Part shown: positions 1 through 6,475 of the stretch, piece after piece
Layout of the letters: every line of letters starts with the position of its first letter
Position numbering within the stretch: position 1 is the stretch's first letter
Assembly (NCBI GenBank): GCA_022865545.1
Contig: JALHTA010000026.1
Location: 1-8,376 of the forward strand
Source of the DNA: Actinomycetota bacterium
Lineage (GTDB): Bacteria > Actinomycetota > Humimicrobiia > Humimicrobiales > Humimicrobiaceae
Direction: 5' to 3'
DNA: 8,376 nt
Notes under the pieces: generated by a model
The model's input: the letters and a program-made list of their open reading frames with translations, nothing else
Told to the model about the DNA's origin: nothing
Database searches by the model: none
Translations under genes and position numbers: made by a program

Positions 1-151
1 AGAAGATATAAAGCCGCATAATAATCTTACAGTGAGTATCGGAGTCTCAAATTTTCCATTTGATGCCACTGAGCTTGACCAGATTATCAGGTATGCCGAT
101 AATGCCCTTTACAAGGCTAAAGCAGAGGGAAGGAACAGGGTTGTAGCCTGA
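1..151 (+). CDS. C-terminal end of a GGDEF (diguanylate cyclase) domain protein, 5' truncated by the window
   Basis: Frame 2 is open from the window edge to TGA at 149-151 and gives the last 49 residues of a protein. The tail contains LTVSIGVS followed by RYADNALYKAKAEGRNRV, the standard closing block of the GGDEF fold (usually S-I-G-V-A ... A-D-x-A-L-Y-x-A-K-x-x-G-R-N-R-V). The protein therefore probably makes cyclic di-GMP from two GTP. The catalytic GG(D/E)EF loop and any sensor domain lie upstream of the window, so activity cannot be judged. It ends five residues after the motif, so nothing is fused C-terminally. The next gene has its own promoter about 30 bases downstream, so the two are probably separate units. 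The family call is firm; the function of the whole protein is not. Confidence 0.85.
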   Translation, partial: EDIKPHNNLTVSIGVSNFPFDATELDQIIRYADNALYKAKAEGRNRVVA

Positions 152-179
152 AGTGTCCCGTGCAGTAAAAGATTTTCAA

Positions 180-208
180 TTGACTGTCAGTATAATAATT
201 GATATAGT
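180..208 (+). promoter_or_regulatory. Sigma70-type promoter of the metalloregulator gene
   Basis: TTGACT at 180-185 and TATAGT at 203-208 are separated by exactly 17 bases. Transcription should start near 215, giving a leader of about 34 bases to the preferred start at 249. The -10 box shares its last base with the operator core at 208-221. The feo promoter 600 bases downstream has the same layout. Confidence 0.7.
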
Positions 209-222
209 TAGTTATATCTAAC
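207..222 (+). promoter_or_regulatory. DtxR-family operator, GTTAG-N6-CTAAC, over the regulator's own start site
   Basis: The 16-base imperfect palindrome GTTAG-TTATAT-CTAAC sits directly on the -10 box and the expected transcription start. Its core TTAG-N6-CTAA matches the spacing inside the known DtxR/IdeR consensus (TTAGGTTAGCCTAACCTAA). The same core at the same position occurs before feoA. A bound repressor here would block RNA polymerase, so the regulator probably controls its own gene. The match is seen directly; binding is inferred. Confidence 0.7.
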
Positions 223-248
223 AATTATAGATGATATGGGAAGTGGTT

Positions 249-698
249 ATGGACAAGGCATTATCACAAAGTCTTGAAGACTATCTTGAAGCGATATATA
301 TAATCAGTCTTGACAATAAAGTAGTAAGAGTAAAGGAAGTGGCGGGGTTTCTTGATGTAAGAACCCCTTCAGTTGTTGATGCCATAGGCAAGCTGATAGA
401 AAATGGTCTTGTTAATCATGAAAAATATGGTTATCTGGATTTGTCAGATGAAGGCAATAAACTTGCCCGCATGATACACCTAAAGCATGAAAAGATCTGC
501 AAATTCTTTAAGGACGTCCTTATGGTAAGTGATGAGGTATCAAGGAAAGATGCCTGTAAGATCGAACACTATATTAGTAAAGAGACGATGAACCATATGA
601 TAGGATTTATTAAATTCATTGAAAGCTGCCCTGAGGGATATCCAGAATGGCTGAAGCATTTTAAATATTTTCTAAAACATGGAAAAAGACCGAAATAA
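249..698 (+). CDS. DtxR/MntR-family metal-dependent transcriptional regulator (probable iron regulator of feo)
   Basis: A 149-residue protein with an N-terminal winged helix-turn-helix (about 5-65; VRVKEVAGFLDVRTPSVVDA is the recognition region) and a metal-binding dimerisation domain (about 66-149). Candidate ligands are D11 and E14 in SLEDYLEAIY, H80, and C103, E106 and H107 in DACKIEH. The length matches short MntR-type members (about 140 residues), without the C-terminal SH3/FeoA-like domain of DtxR (about 225). C103 is the DtxR/IdeR-type residue where Bacillus MntR has Glu, while D11 is MntR-like, so the metal is not certain; the downstream feo genes argue for Fe2+. An ATG at 231 in the same frame would add six residues but has no ribosome binding site. 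The ATG at 249 follows GGGAAG (238-243) and gives the usual family N-terminus. Metal-loaded protein is expected to repress the two TTAG-N6-CTAA promoters. Confidence 0.9.
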   Translation: MDKALSQSLEDYLEAIYIISLDNKVVRVKEVAGFLDVRTPSVVDAIGKLIENGLVNHEKYGYLDLSDEGNKLARMIHLKHEKICKFFKDVLMVSDEVSRKDACKIEHYISKETMNHMIGFIKFIESCPEGYPEWLKHFKYFLKHGKRPK

Positions 699-779
699 TA
701 CGGTAAAGAACAGTCTCCCGGAAACTAAATAAATCAAATCCTTAAAAATACTTCTTAAACACAATAATCAAAAATTTAC

Positions 780-808
780 TTGACAAAACTATGTCAGTCT
801 ACTAAAGT
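780..808 (+). promoter_or_regulatory. Sigma70-type promoter of the feo operon
   Basis: TTGACA (780-785, a perfect -35) and TAAAGT (803-808) are 17 bases apart. The expected start is near 815, with a leader of about 35 bases to the ATG at 850. The near-consensus -35 suggests strong expression when not repressed. The rest of the 151-base gap between the regulator gene and feoA (699-779) shows no gene and no convincing terminator. Confidence 0.75.
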
Positions 809-821
809 TAGGTAAGGCTAA
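808..821 (+). promoter_or_regulatory. DtxR-family operator, TTAG-N6-CTAA, in the feo promoter
   Basis: TTAG (808-811), GTAAGG, CTAA (818-821) begins on the last base of the -10 box, exactly as in the regulator's own promoter. TTAGGTAAGGCTAA differs from the inner 14 bases of the DtxR consensus (TTAGGTTAGCCTAA) at two positions. It should mediate metal-dependent repression of feoAB by the adjacent regulator. The sequence match is direct and the regulator-site pairing is inferred. Confidence 0.75.
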
Positions 822-839
822 TTTTATTTAATTTACCTA
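809..839 (+). repeat. Inverted repeat TAGGTAA ... TTACCTA in the feo leader
   Basis: Perfect 7-base arms at 809-815 and 833-839 flank 17 bases. The left arm lies within the operator core and the right arm sits 10 bases before the ATG at 850. It may be a second, weaker half-site for the regulator or a weak leader hairpin, although most of the left arm lies before the expected transcription start. It may also be chance in AT-rich DNA. Confidence 0.35.
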
Positions 840-849
840 TTACAACAAT

Positions 850-1269
850 ATGATTTTTGGAAAAAAGATGAAAGCAGGATTTAAAAGATTAAGAAAGCCT
901 GAAGCTAATGCTGGACATGGCCCCGGGCAACAAGGTTATAAAGGGTGTTTTAATCCCAGTAAGACTGCAAATATTTTAAAAAGTCATGTGCGGGGTCCGG
1001 GTGTCGGGGATCCATTGTCTGCGGACCCTTTTGAAGGAAGGAAGCTTCTCACTCTGGCGCATGCAGTACCTGGTATGAAATATAGGATAATAAAAGTCGA
1101 GGGAGATTGTAAATTAAGCTCCAGGCTTTGTGCAATGGGACTTATGCCGAATGAACTGCTCAGTGTGTATACGGCATCAAGGGGGGGACCGGTCCTTATT
1201 ACTATTAAGGGTTCCAGATTTGCAATCGGAAGAGGTATGACTAATAGGATAATCATCGAGGAGACCTGA
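850..1269 (+). CDS. feoA: FeoA-family ferrous iron transport protein with an N-terminal extension
   Basis: FeoA is a small cytoplasmic SH3-like partner of FeoB needed for Fe2+ uptake. The FeoA domain occupies about residues 66-139: LLTLAHAVPGMKYRII at its start, SRLCAMGLMPNE in the middle and RFAIGRGMTNRIIIEE at the end, all typical of the family. Free-standing FeoA is usually about 75 residues, so residues 1-65 are extra. This part is basic at first (KKMKAGFKRLRK), then Gly/Pro-rich with GPG at 24-26 and 49-51, and has one Cys (C33). No ATG, GTG or TTG lies close before the domain, so the extension is probably translated. Neither the ATG at 850 nor the in-frame ATG at 868 (weak GGA upstream) has a good ribosome binding site, so the exact start is uncertain. 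The stop overlaps the feoB start (TGATG), indicating translational coupling. Confidence 0.88.
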   Translation: MIFGKKMKAGFKRLRKPEANAGHGPGQQGYKGCFNPSKTANILKSHVRGPGVGDPLSADPFEGRKLLTLAHAVPGMKYRIIKVEGDCKLSSRLCAMGLMPNELLSVYTASRGGPVLITIKGSRFAIGRGMTNRIIIEET

Positions 1270-3422
1270 TGAAGGGGAAGGAAATAGTCATAGCTCTTGC
1301 CGGAAATCCCAATTCCGGAAAGACGACTATCTTTAATAATCTCACCGGTTTAAGACAGCATGTAGGAAATTATCCTGGAGTCACAGTAGAGAAAAGAAGC
1401 AGTAATATCCACTATAAAGATTATCTCATAAAGATAATAGACCTTCCCGGTATTTATAGCCTGACTGCATTTTCCGAAGAAGAGATAGTAGCAAGAAATT
1501 ATGTCCTTGAGGAAAAACCGGATATAGTTGTAAATGTCATAGATAGTTCAAATCTTGAAAGAAATCTTTATCTAACAGTACAGCTTCTTGAAATTGGTGC
1601 ACCTCTGGTGCTTGACTTCAATATGGTTGATATTGCAAAGAAAAAGGGCCAGGAGGTTGACAGGGAGCTTCTATCTGAATTACTCGGGGCGCCGATAGTT
1701 GAGACAGTCGGTCCAAAAGGAATAGGGACCAAGGAGATCCTCGACGCAGCTATTAAGGCAAAAGAAGGCAGGGATATAAAAAAAATAGAAATATCCTATG
1801 GTGAAGAAATAGAAAATGAACTGAATAAGATCATAGATTCTATAAATAGCCATGCCGATACGATTCTTCAGTCCAGTGACAGGTGGACGGCAGTAAAATT
1901 GCTTGAGCAGGACCAGGAAATAATCAAAAGGTTGAAAAAAACCGATCAAGACAGATATGGTGAAATAGAAAAAGTAGTCTCAGCTTCGATCAGACATATC
2001 AATAATATTTTAAGAGATTCTCCCGAAGTGGTCATAGCGGATGCAAGATATGGTTTCATAAAAGGAGCGCTCCGGGAGGCTTATGAAGAAGCAGATACCG
2101 ACAATATAGATATTACAGAAAAAATTGACAGTATAATAACTAACCGTTTCCTCGGTATACCGGTATTTGCACTTATCATCTGGCTCATGTTCCAATTTGT
2201 GTTTACTCTGGGCAGATATCCAATGGGATGGATAGAATCCGGTTTTGAAAAGTTATCTGTATGGCTAAGCAGTTTAATACCCGGAGAACTGCTTAGATCG
2301 CTTATAGTAGATGGGATAATAGGAGGAGTCGGAGGTGTAGTCGTGTTTACTCCGAACATTGCACTTCTATTTTTGGTTATAGCTCTTCTTGAGGATTCCG
2401 GGTATATGGCAAGGGCGGCCTTTGTCATGGACAGGATCATGCACAGAATAGGATTACATGGTAAGTCATTCATACCGCTTATCATAGGGTTTGGATGCAC
2501 TGTTCCCGCATATATGGGGTCAAGAATACTTGAAAACAAAAAGGACCGTCTTATAACCATGCATATAAATACTTTTTCCAGCTGCGGAGCCAGGTTGCCG
2601 GTATATATTTTACTTGCGGGAGCTTTCTTTCCTGCGATTGCCGGAAATATTATCTTTTCTATTTATTTTATCGGGATAATATTTGCAATAATAATGGCAA
2701 AGGTCTTAAGAGCTACAAGATTTAAGGGGGAGCTGGAACCTTTTGTAATGGAGCTGCCTCCGTATAGGATACCGACATTTAAGGGAGTATTTATCCATAC
2801 CTGGGAAAGGACCTGGATGTACCTGAAAAAAGCAGGTACTATAATCCTCGCGATCTCGGTCCTGATGTGGTTTTTGTTTACTTTTCCCATACCAGGACCT
2901 GGTGATTATTCTGAAGATTTTGAAGGCAGGCTAACTTTATTAGAAGAGTCCCATAGTTCAGGAGAGATAACTGAAGGGGCCTATATGGGGGCAGTTGCAG
3001 AAGTAGATGGTAAAATTGCCGCAGAAAAGCTAGAGTTCTCGGTTGCAGGAAGGACAGGAAAATTCCTTGAGCCGGTCTTCAGGCCGCTCGGTTTTGATTG
3101 GAGGATGGTAGTAGCATCTATTTCCGGTATCGCCGCAAAGGAAGTAATAGTATCCAATTTTAGCACGCTTTTTAGCCTTCAGGGCACTGATGAAGGTTCT
3201 GTGGGACTGCAGCAGAAATTAAAGGAAAGCTATGATCCGCTAAAAGGATATACTTTTATGCTATTTGTCCTTCTATATTTTCCCTGTATTGCCAGCATGG
3301 TGGTATTCAGGAGGGAAGCTGGGACAAAGGAGATGTTTTTCCAGATGGGCTACACTTCGGTACTTGCCTGGGTAGTGGCATTTGTGGTCTATCAGGTGGG
3401 AAGTTTTTTTATGTCTTTATAG
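1269..3422 (+). CDS. feoB: FeoB ferrous iron transporter, GTPase-coupled inner-membrane permease
   Basis: FeoB carries Fe2+ across the cytoplasmic membrane. The 717-residue length is normal for the family. The N-terminal G domain has G1 GNPNSGKT (12-19), the G2 Thr in GVTVEK (T39), G3 DLPG (58-61) and G4 NMVD (118-121). G5 is VGPKGIG (147-153), lacking the usual Ser-Ala. A helical regulatory region (about 170-285) follows. The membrane part (about 292-715) has two Gate regions. The first includes GYMARAAFVMD, GFGCTVPA (407-414, C410) and SSCGARLPVY (C439). The second includes ISGIAAKEVIVSN (618-630). YFPCIAS (C673) and RREAG lie near the end. A hydrophilic loop at about 542-600 separates the two halves. 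It starts within the feoA stop codon, so the pair is translationally coupled and shares the repressible feo promoter. The protein appears intact. Confidence 0.97.
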   Translation: MKGKEIVIALAGNPNSGKTTIFNNLTGLRQHVGNYPGVTVEKRSSNIHYKDYLIKIIDLPGIYSLTAFSEEEIVARNYVLEEKPDIVVNVIDSSNLERNLYLTVQLLEIGAPLVLDFNMVDIAKKKGQEVDRELLSELLGAPIVETVGPKGIGTKEILDAAIKAKEGRDIKKIEISYGEEIENELNKIIDSINSHADTILQSSDRWTAVKLLEQDQEIIKRLKKTDQDRYGEIEKVVSASIRHINNILRDSPEVVIADARYGFIKGALREAYEEADTDNIDITEKIDSIITNRFLGIPVFALIIWLMFQFVFTLGRYPMGWIESGFEKLSVWLSSLIPGELLRSLIVDGIIGGVGGVVVFTPNIALLFLVIALLEDSGYMARAAFVMDRIMHRIGLHGKSFIPLIIGFGCTVPAYMGSRILENKKDRLITMHINTFSSCGARLPVYILLAGAFFPAIAGNIIFSIYFIGIIFAIIMAKVLRATRFKGELEPFVMELPPYRIPTFKGVFIHTWERTWMYLKKAGTIILAISVLMWFLFTFPIPGPGDYSEDFEGRLTLLEESHSSGEITEGAYMGAVAEVDGKIAAEKLEFSVAGRTGKFLEPVFRPLGFDWRMVVASISGIAAKEVIVSNFSTLFSLQGTDEGSVGLQQKLKESYDPLKGYTFMLFVLLYFPCIASMVVFRREAGTKEMFFQMGYTSVLAWVVAFVVYQVGSFFMSL

Positions 3423-3486
3423 CTGTGTGGCAGGGTGCTGCTGTATCAGCTTTATATGTTTGATGGGTAATTTATGGATTATATGA

Positions 3487-3516
3487 TTAAATAGAATAAA
3501 ACAATGTAAATATAAT
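3487..3516 (+). promoter_or_regulatory. Possible weak promoter before the Cys-rich gene
   Basis: In the 109-base gap after feoB, a perfect TATAAT (3511-3516) lies 18 bases after TTAAAT (3487-3492). A second candidate is TTGATG (3460-3465), 16 bases, TATGAT (3482-3487). Either could give feo-independent expression of the Cys-rich gene and the esterase. The -35 boxes are poor and the region is very AT-rich, so this is tentative. No TTAG-N6-CTAA operator is present. Confidence 0.3.
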
Positions 3517-3549
3517 ATTTTTTTATTAGAAATGGTAAGGGTCAGACAA

Positions 3550-3723
3550 GTGGGGATCTGGGAAATAATCATTATAAGCATAATTGGAGTATCAGCTGCG
3601 GGGTACCTGGTATGGATATTTTTTGGAAGAAGAAAGAATAGTCCTCCCTGTACTGCATGCCCTCACTCGACATCATGTAAAAAACCAGATAAAATTATTT
3701 TGCAAGATCTTGAAAGCAAATAA
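3550..3723 (+). CDS. FeoB-associated Cys-rich membrane protein
   Basis: A small protein with one membrane segment (WEIIIISIIGVSAAGYLVWIFF), a basic patch (GRRK) and a cytoplasmic C-terminal tail carrying three cysteines spaced Cys-x2-Cys-x5-Cys (CTACPHSTSC). This is the layout of the FeoB_associated family, found downstream of feoB or fused to its C-terminus in many anaerobes. It is thought to assist or receive Fe2+ at the inner face of the transporter, although its role is poorly established. An ATG at 3532 would give 63 residues but has no ribosome binding site. The GTG at 3550 follows AAGGG (3537-3541) with 8 bases between and gives 57 residues starting just before the membrane helix, so I prefer it. 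It lies 127 bases after feoB and 21 before the esterase gene. Confidence 0.82.
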   Translation: MGIWEIIIISIIGVSAAGYLVWIFFGRRKNSPPCTACPHSTSCKKPDKIILQDLESK

Positions 3724-3744
3724 CATATAGGAGGGGAAATCAAT

Positions 3745-4404
3745 ATGAAAACAGTACTATGTTATGGAGACTCTAATACTTTTGGCTGGAATCCGGTAAG
3801 CTTTGATCCGCTGGACACTCCGATTGTTCTGGGCCAGCACCGGTTCGATAAAAATAAGAGATGGACCGGCATAATGGCGAGTGAACTCGGGGACGGGTAC
3901 CATATTATTGAGGAGGGACTTCCAGGAAGGACGACAGTGTGGAGTGATCCGGTTGAAGGTGAAGACAAAAATGGGGAAAAATATTTACTCCCCTGCCTGC
4001 TATCACATGCTCCAATAGATCTTGTATTGCTTATGCTAGGGACAAATGATCTCAAGATGAGGTTTTCAGTGACTGCATTTGACATAGCCATGAGCATAGG
4101 AGCATTGATCGGAATAATAAAGGGAAGCAGTACAAATATGGAAGGCAAATCTCCGGAAATACTTGTCATTAGCCCTCCGCCCCTGGGAAAATTGAGTGAA
4201 TTTGGTGAATTCCTTGAGGGTGGTACAGAAAAATCAAAGAAATTAGCAAATTATTATCAGAGAATATCAAAACAGCTTGGATGTGAATTTCTGGATGCAG
4301 GCAAAGTCATTGAATCCAGCCCAATCGACGGGGTGCACTTTGAAGAGAAGGAACATACTAAACTGGGAAGAGCTCTGGCAGATAAGGTAAAGACTATTAT
4401 TTAA
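3745..4404 (+). CDS. SGNH/GDSL-family hydrolase, probable arylesterase or acyl esterase
   Basis: A 219-residue serine esterase with all four SGNH blocks. These are GDSN (8-11, nucleophile S10, with the extended GDSNTFGW form), the Gly of block II in GLPGRTT (58-64), GTND (99-102, oxyanion N101) and DGVH (195-198, catalytic D195 and H198). There is no signal peptide, so it is cytoplasmic. GDSNTFGW and GLPGRTT resemble the arylesterase/acyltransferase group typified by the Mycobacterium smegmatis enzyme (GDSLTWGW), which hydrolyses or transfers small acyl esters; the physiological substrate is unknown. Translation starts at ATG 3745 with an excellent AGGAGGGG at 3729-3736. The 21-base gap from the Cys-rich gene suggests co-transcription with it. 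The protein looks intact and active; the natural substrate is not predictable. Confidence 0.9.
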   Translation: MKTVLCYGDSNTFGWNPVSFDPLDTPIVLGQHRFDKNKRWTGIMASELGDGYHIIEEGLPGRTTVWSDPVEGEDKNGEKYLLPCLLSHAPIDLVLLMLGTNDLKMRFSVTAFDIAMSIGALIGIIKGSSTNMEGKSPEILVISPPPLGKLSEFGEFLEGGTEKSKKLANYYQRISKQLGCEFLDAGKVIESSPIDGVHFEEKEHTKLGRALADKVKTII

Positions 4405-4432
4405 ACTAGTATTATGTGACAGCGTATAGTAT

Positions 4433-4461
4433 TTGCAATAAATGATATTTATTAGTTATAA
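4433..4461 (+). promoter_or_regulatory. Possible promoter of the alcohol dehydrogenase gene with an embedded palindrome
   Basis: TTGCAA (4433-4438), 17 bases, TTATAA (4456-4461) lies in the 77-base gap before the dehydrogenase. The spacer is almost filled by a perfect palindrome with 7-base arms, AATAAAT-GAT-ATTTATT (4437-4453), placed where a repressor could act. The DNA is very AT-rich, so chance is possible. No terminator separates this gene from the esterase, so read-through is equally plausible. Confidence 0.35.
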
Positions 4462-4481
4462 GAATATACCGAGGGTAGCTG

Positions 4482-5648
4482 ATGGAAAATTTTAGCTTTT
4501 ACAGACCTACCAGAATCATCTTTGGCAGAGGTTCTGAAGAGAAAGTGGGAAAGGAAGTAAAAAAATATGGGAAAAAGATACTGCTTCATTATGGTGGAGG
4601 AAGCATTAAACGAACTGGACTTTATGATAAGGTGATAAAATCAATTAAAAGTGAAAATATCGAAGTAGTCGAGCTTGGTGGTGTTAAACCTAATCCCAGA
4701 TTAAGCCTGGTAAGGGAAGGTATAGGCATCTGTAGAAAAGAAAATATTGATTTTATCCTTGTGGTTGGTGGAGGCAGTGCCATTGATTCTGCTAAAGCCA
4801 TTGCCGCTGGAGCCAAATACGATGGTGATGTTTGGGATTGCTATACAGGCGAAAAGGCGGAAATAAAAAGTGCTCTTCCTCTGGGAGTAGTGCTCACAAT
4901 ACCGGCGGCTGGCAGCGAAGTTAGTCCTGATAGTGTGATCACAGATGAGGATGGATGGTATAAAAGACCTGCAGGTGGGGAACCGCTGATCTCTAAATTT
5001 TCAATACTCAATCCTGAGCTAACGTTCACCCTGTCCGCCAAGCAAACAGTTATTGGAGTATCAGATATACTGGCCCATGTTTATGAGAGATATTTTACCC
5101 AGGTAAAGAATGTAGAACTAACAGACAGGCTGGCTGAGGCTACGATGAAAACAGTGATCAATAATACCAGGCTGGTCCTAAAGGACCTAAAAGACTATAA
5201 TGCCAGGGCTGAAATAATGTGGGCCGGAAGTATAGCTCATAATGATCTATTAGCCACAGGTAGGACAGGTGACTGGGCCTCCCATATGATCGAGCACGAG
5301 CTTTCAGGCATATATGATATTCCTCATGGGGAGGGTCTGGCAGTAGTATTTCCAGCATGGATGAAGTATGTCTATAAGGATAATGTCTCAAAGTTTGCCC
5401 AGTTTGCCCAAAGGGTCTGGGATGTTGATACCGGTTTAGATGATCTTGAGGGGACGGCACTTGAGGGGATTTCAAGGGTAGAAACCTTTTACAGGGAAAT
5501 CGGTCTTCCGGTAAGTCTAGGTGAAATAGGTATAGGGGAAGACAGGTTTGAAGAGATGGCAGCCAAATGTGTAGAAGATGGAGCTATCGGACAGTTCAGA
5601 AAACTTGAAAAGGATGACATTATAGAAATATATAGATTAGCTAAATAA
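4482..5648 (+). CDS. Iron-containing (group III) alcohol dehydrogenase, YqhD/BdhA-like, NADPH-dependent butanol dehydrogenase type
   Basis: Group III dehydrogenases interconvert aldehydes and alcohols; YqhD and BdhA mostly reduce short and medium aldehydes with NADPH. The 388-residue length is typical. The Rossmann-like N-terminal domain has GGGSIKRTGLYDKV (38-51), as in NADPH-using members, and GGGSAIDSAKAIA (96-108). The helical C-terminal domain has four metal ligands: D195 and H199 in SDILAHVYERY, H268 in DWASHMIEHEL, and H282 in DIPHGEGLAVVFPAWM. The TIPAAGSEVSPDSVI and KFSILNPELTFTLS segments are also close to the YqhD type. All ligands are present, so the enzyme should be active with Fe2+ or Zn2+. 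GAGGG (4471-4475) precedes the ATG by 6 bases. It follows the esterase in the same direction and converges with the ABC permease gene, with only 35 bases between them and no clear terminator. Confidence 0.93.
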   Translation: MENFSFYRPTRIIFGRGSEEKVGKEVKKYGKKILLHYGGGSIKRTGLYDKVIKSIKSENIEVVELGGVKPNPRLSLVREGIGICRKENIDFILVVGGGSAIDSAKAIAAGAKYDGDVWDCYTGEKAEIKSALPLGVVLTIPAAGSEVSPDSVITDEDGWYKRPAGGEPLISKFSILNPELTFTLSAKQTVIGVSDILAHVYERYFTQVKNVELTDRLAEATMKTVINNTRLVLKDLKDYNARAEIMWAGSIAHNDLLATGRTGDWASHMIEHELSGIYDIPHGEGLAVVFPAWMKYVYKDNVSKFAQFAQRVWDVDTGLDDLEGTALEGISRVETFYREIGLPVSLGEIGIGEDRFEEMAAKCVEDGAIGQFRKLEKDDIIEIYRLAK

Positions 5649-5683
5649 TACTAGCCGTAAAATTGATAAATTGGAGTCTGCTA

Positions 5684-6475
5684 TTAAGCTTTCATCTTCC
5701 ATTTTGTAAGGATGTTTTCCCTGTCAAATACCCTGACTGCTATCCTGAGAAGAATTGGACATAATATAAGAAAACCGAGACATCCCAATAGGAGATATGT
5801 AATATTTATAAGGAAGAAACCTGCGACCTGCAGGCCTATTAACAAATAGATCGGAAATATTATAACAGAGCCGATACCCTGTGCCGACCTTATATCTGTT
5901 GATTTAGATGATACTATGATACTGACCATCGTAAGCAGAAATGAAAGAATAGGGCTCAGTATAAAAGCGACTATAAGCCATTCTACTGTGGGCAGGGGGG
6001 CATAACCCATTTTTATATAAAGGACCACATCCACTACCAGTGTCAGTATTAAAAAATTTATGGTAGATATCGCGAATGCCGGCACCATGGCAGTAAGTGA
6101 TTTGCCAAACAGCAGTTCCCGTGTCTTAATAGGCGTACCCAGGAGAGGTTCCAGTGTATTATTTTCTTTTTCCATGAGTACCGACGCCGGTGCGATAAGA
6201 CTAGGTACCATAGCAGGGATCATAAGTAAAAAGAGCAGGAATTGCTTTATTATAAATCCAATAAATACTTTTTCTGGATTATCGACCTGTCCGAATACCT
6301 TGCTTATAAACTTCGCAGTGTCCTCATCCTCCAGTATCGAGCCGCTCGCAAATGTTATAATTAAAGGCATAACGATCGAGAACATAACAGTGATTATAAG
6401 TATCGGCAGCCAGATATTCTTATTCTTAAGTACTTCTTTTATTTCCTTTTTAAATATTATTAATGAGTTTTTCAT
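5684..6475 (-). CDS. ABC-2 type transporter permease
   Basis: A 263-residue integral membrane protein with about six hydrophobic segments, near residues 21-43, 76-100, 126-152, 165-188, 200-222 and 225-247. The cytoplasmic segment EKENNTLEPLLGTPIKTRELLFGKSL (102-127) carries the conserved E-K-E-x-x-T-L-E-x-L-x-x-x-P motif of ABC-2 exporters (NatB-like), where the ATPase couples to the membrane part. It is a half-transporter that should dimerise and export a substrate using the adjacent ATPase. The extracytoplasmic loop after helix 1 (about 44-75) is short, unlike the large domain of some NatB proteins. Its ATG overlaps the ATPase stop (ATGA, 6472-6475), with ribosome binding site GAGGAA at complement 6481-6486, so the two are translationally coupled. 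The substrate cannot be told from sequence; Na+, drugs and peptides are all known for this group. Confidence 0.9.
   Translation of the reverse strand: MKNSLIIFKKEIKEVLKNKNIWLPILIITVMFSIVMPLIITFASGSILEDEDTAKFISKVFGQVDNPEKVFIGFIIKQFLLFLLMIPAMVPSLIAPASVLMEKENNTLEPLLGTPIKTRELLFGKSLTAMVPAFAISTINFLILTLVVDVVLYIKMGYAPLPTVEWLIVAFILSPILSFLLTMVSIIVSSKSTDIRSAQGIGSVIIFPIYLLIGLQVAGFFLINITYLLLGCLGFLILCPILLRIAVRVFDRENILTKWKMKA

Noticed and set aside
152..179. Terminator after the GGDEF gene
   Set aside because: Only short, imperfect pairings (about 4 bases) and no T run are present.
984..1256. Open frame on the minus strand across feoA
   Set aside because: It overlaps a clear FeoA domain, has no ribosome binding site and shows no recognisable family.
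3437..3451. Possible terminator hairpin after feoB (GCTG-N6-CAGC followed by TTT)
   Set aside because: The stem is only 4 base pairs and the T run is three bases, too weak for an intrinsic terminator.
4452..4460. TTAGTTATA before the dehydrogenase, identical to the left part of the regulator operator
   Set aside because: The matching CTAA right half is missing (GAAT instead), so it is at best a lone half-site.
5649..5683. Bidirectional terminator expected between the converging dehydrogenase and permease genes
   Set aside because: No inverted repeat with a useful stem is visible in these 35 bases.
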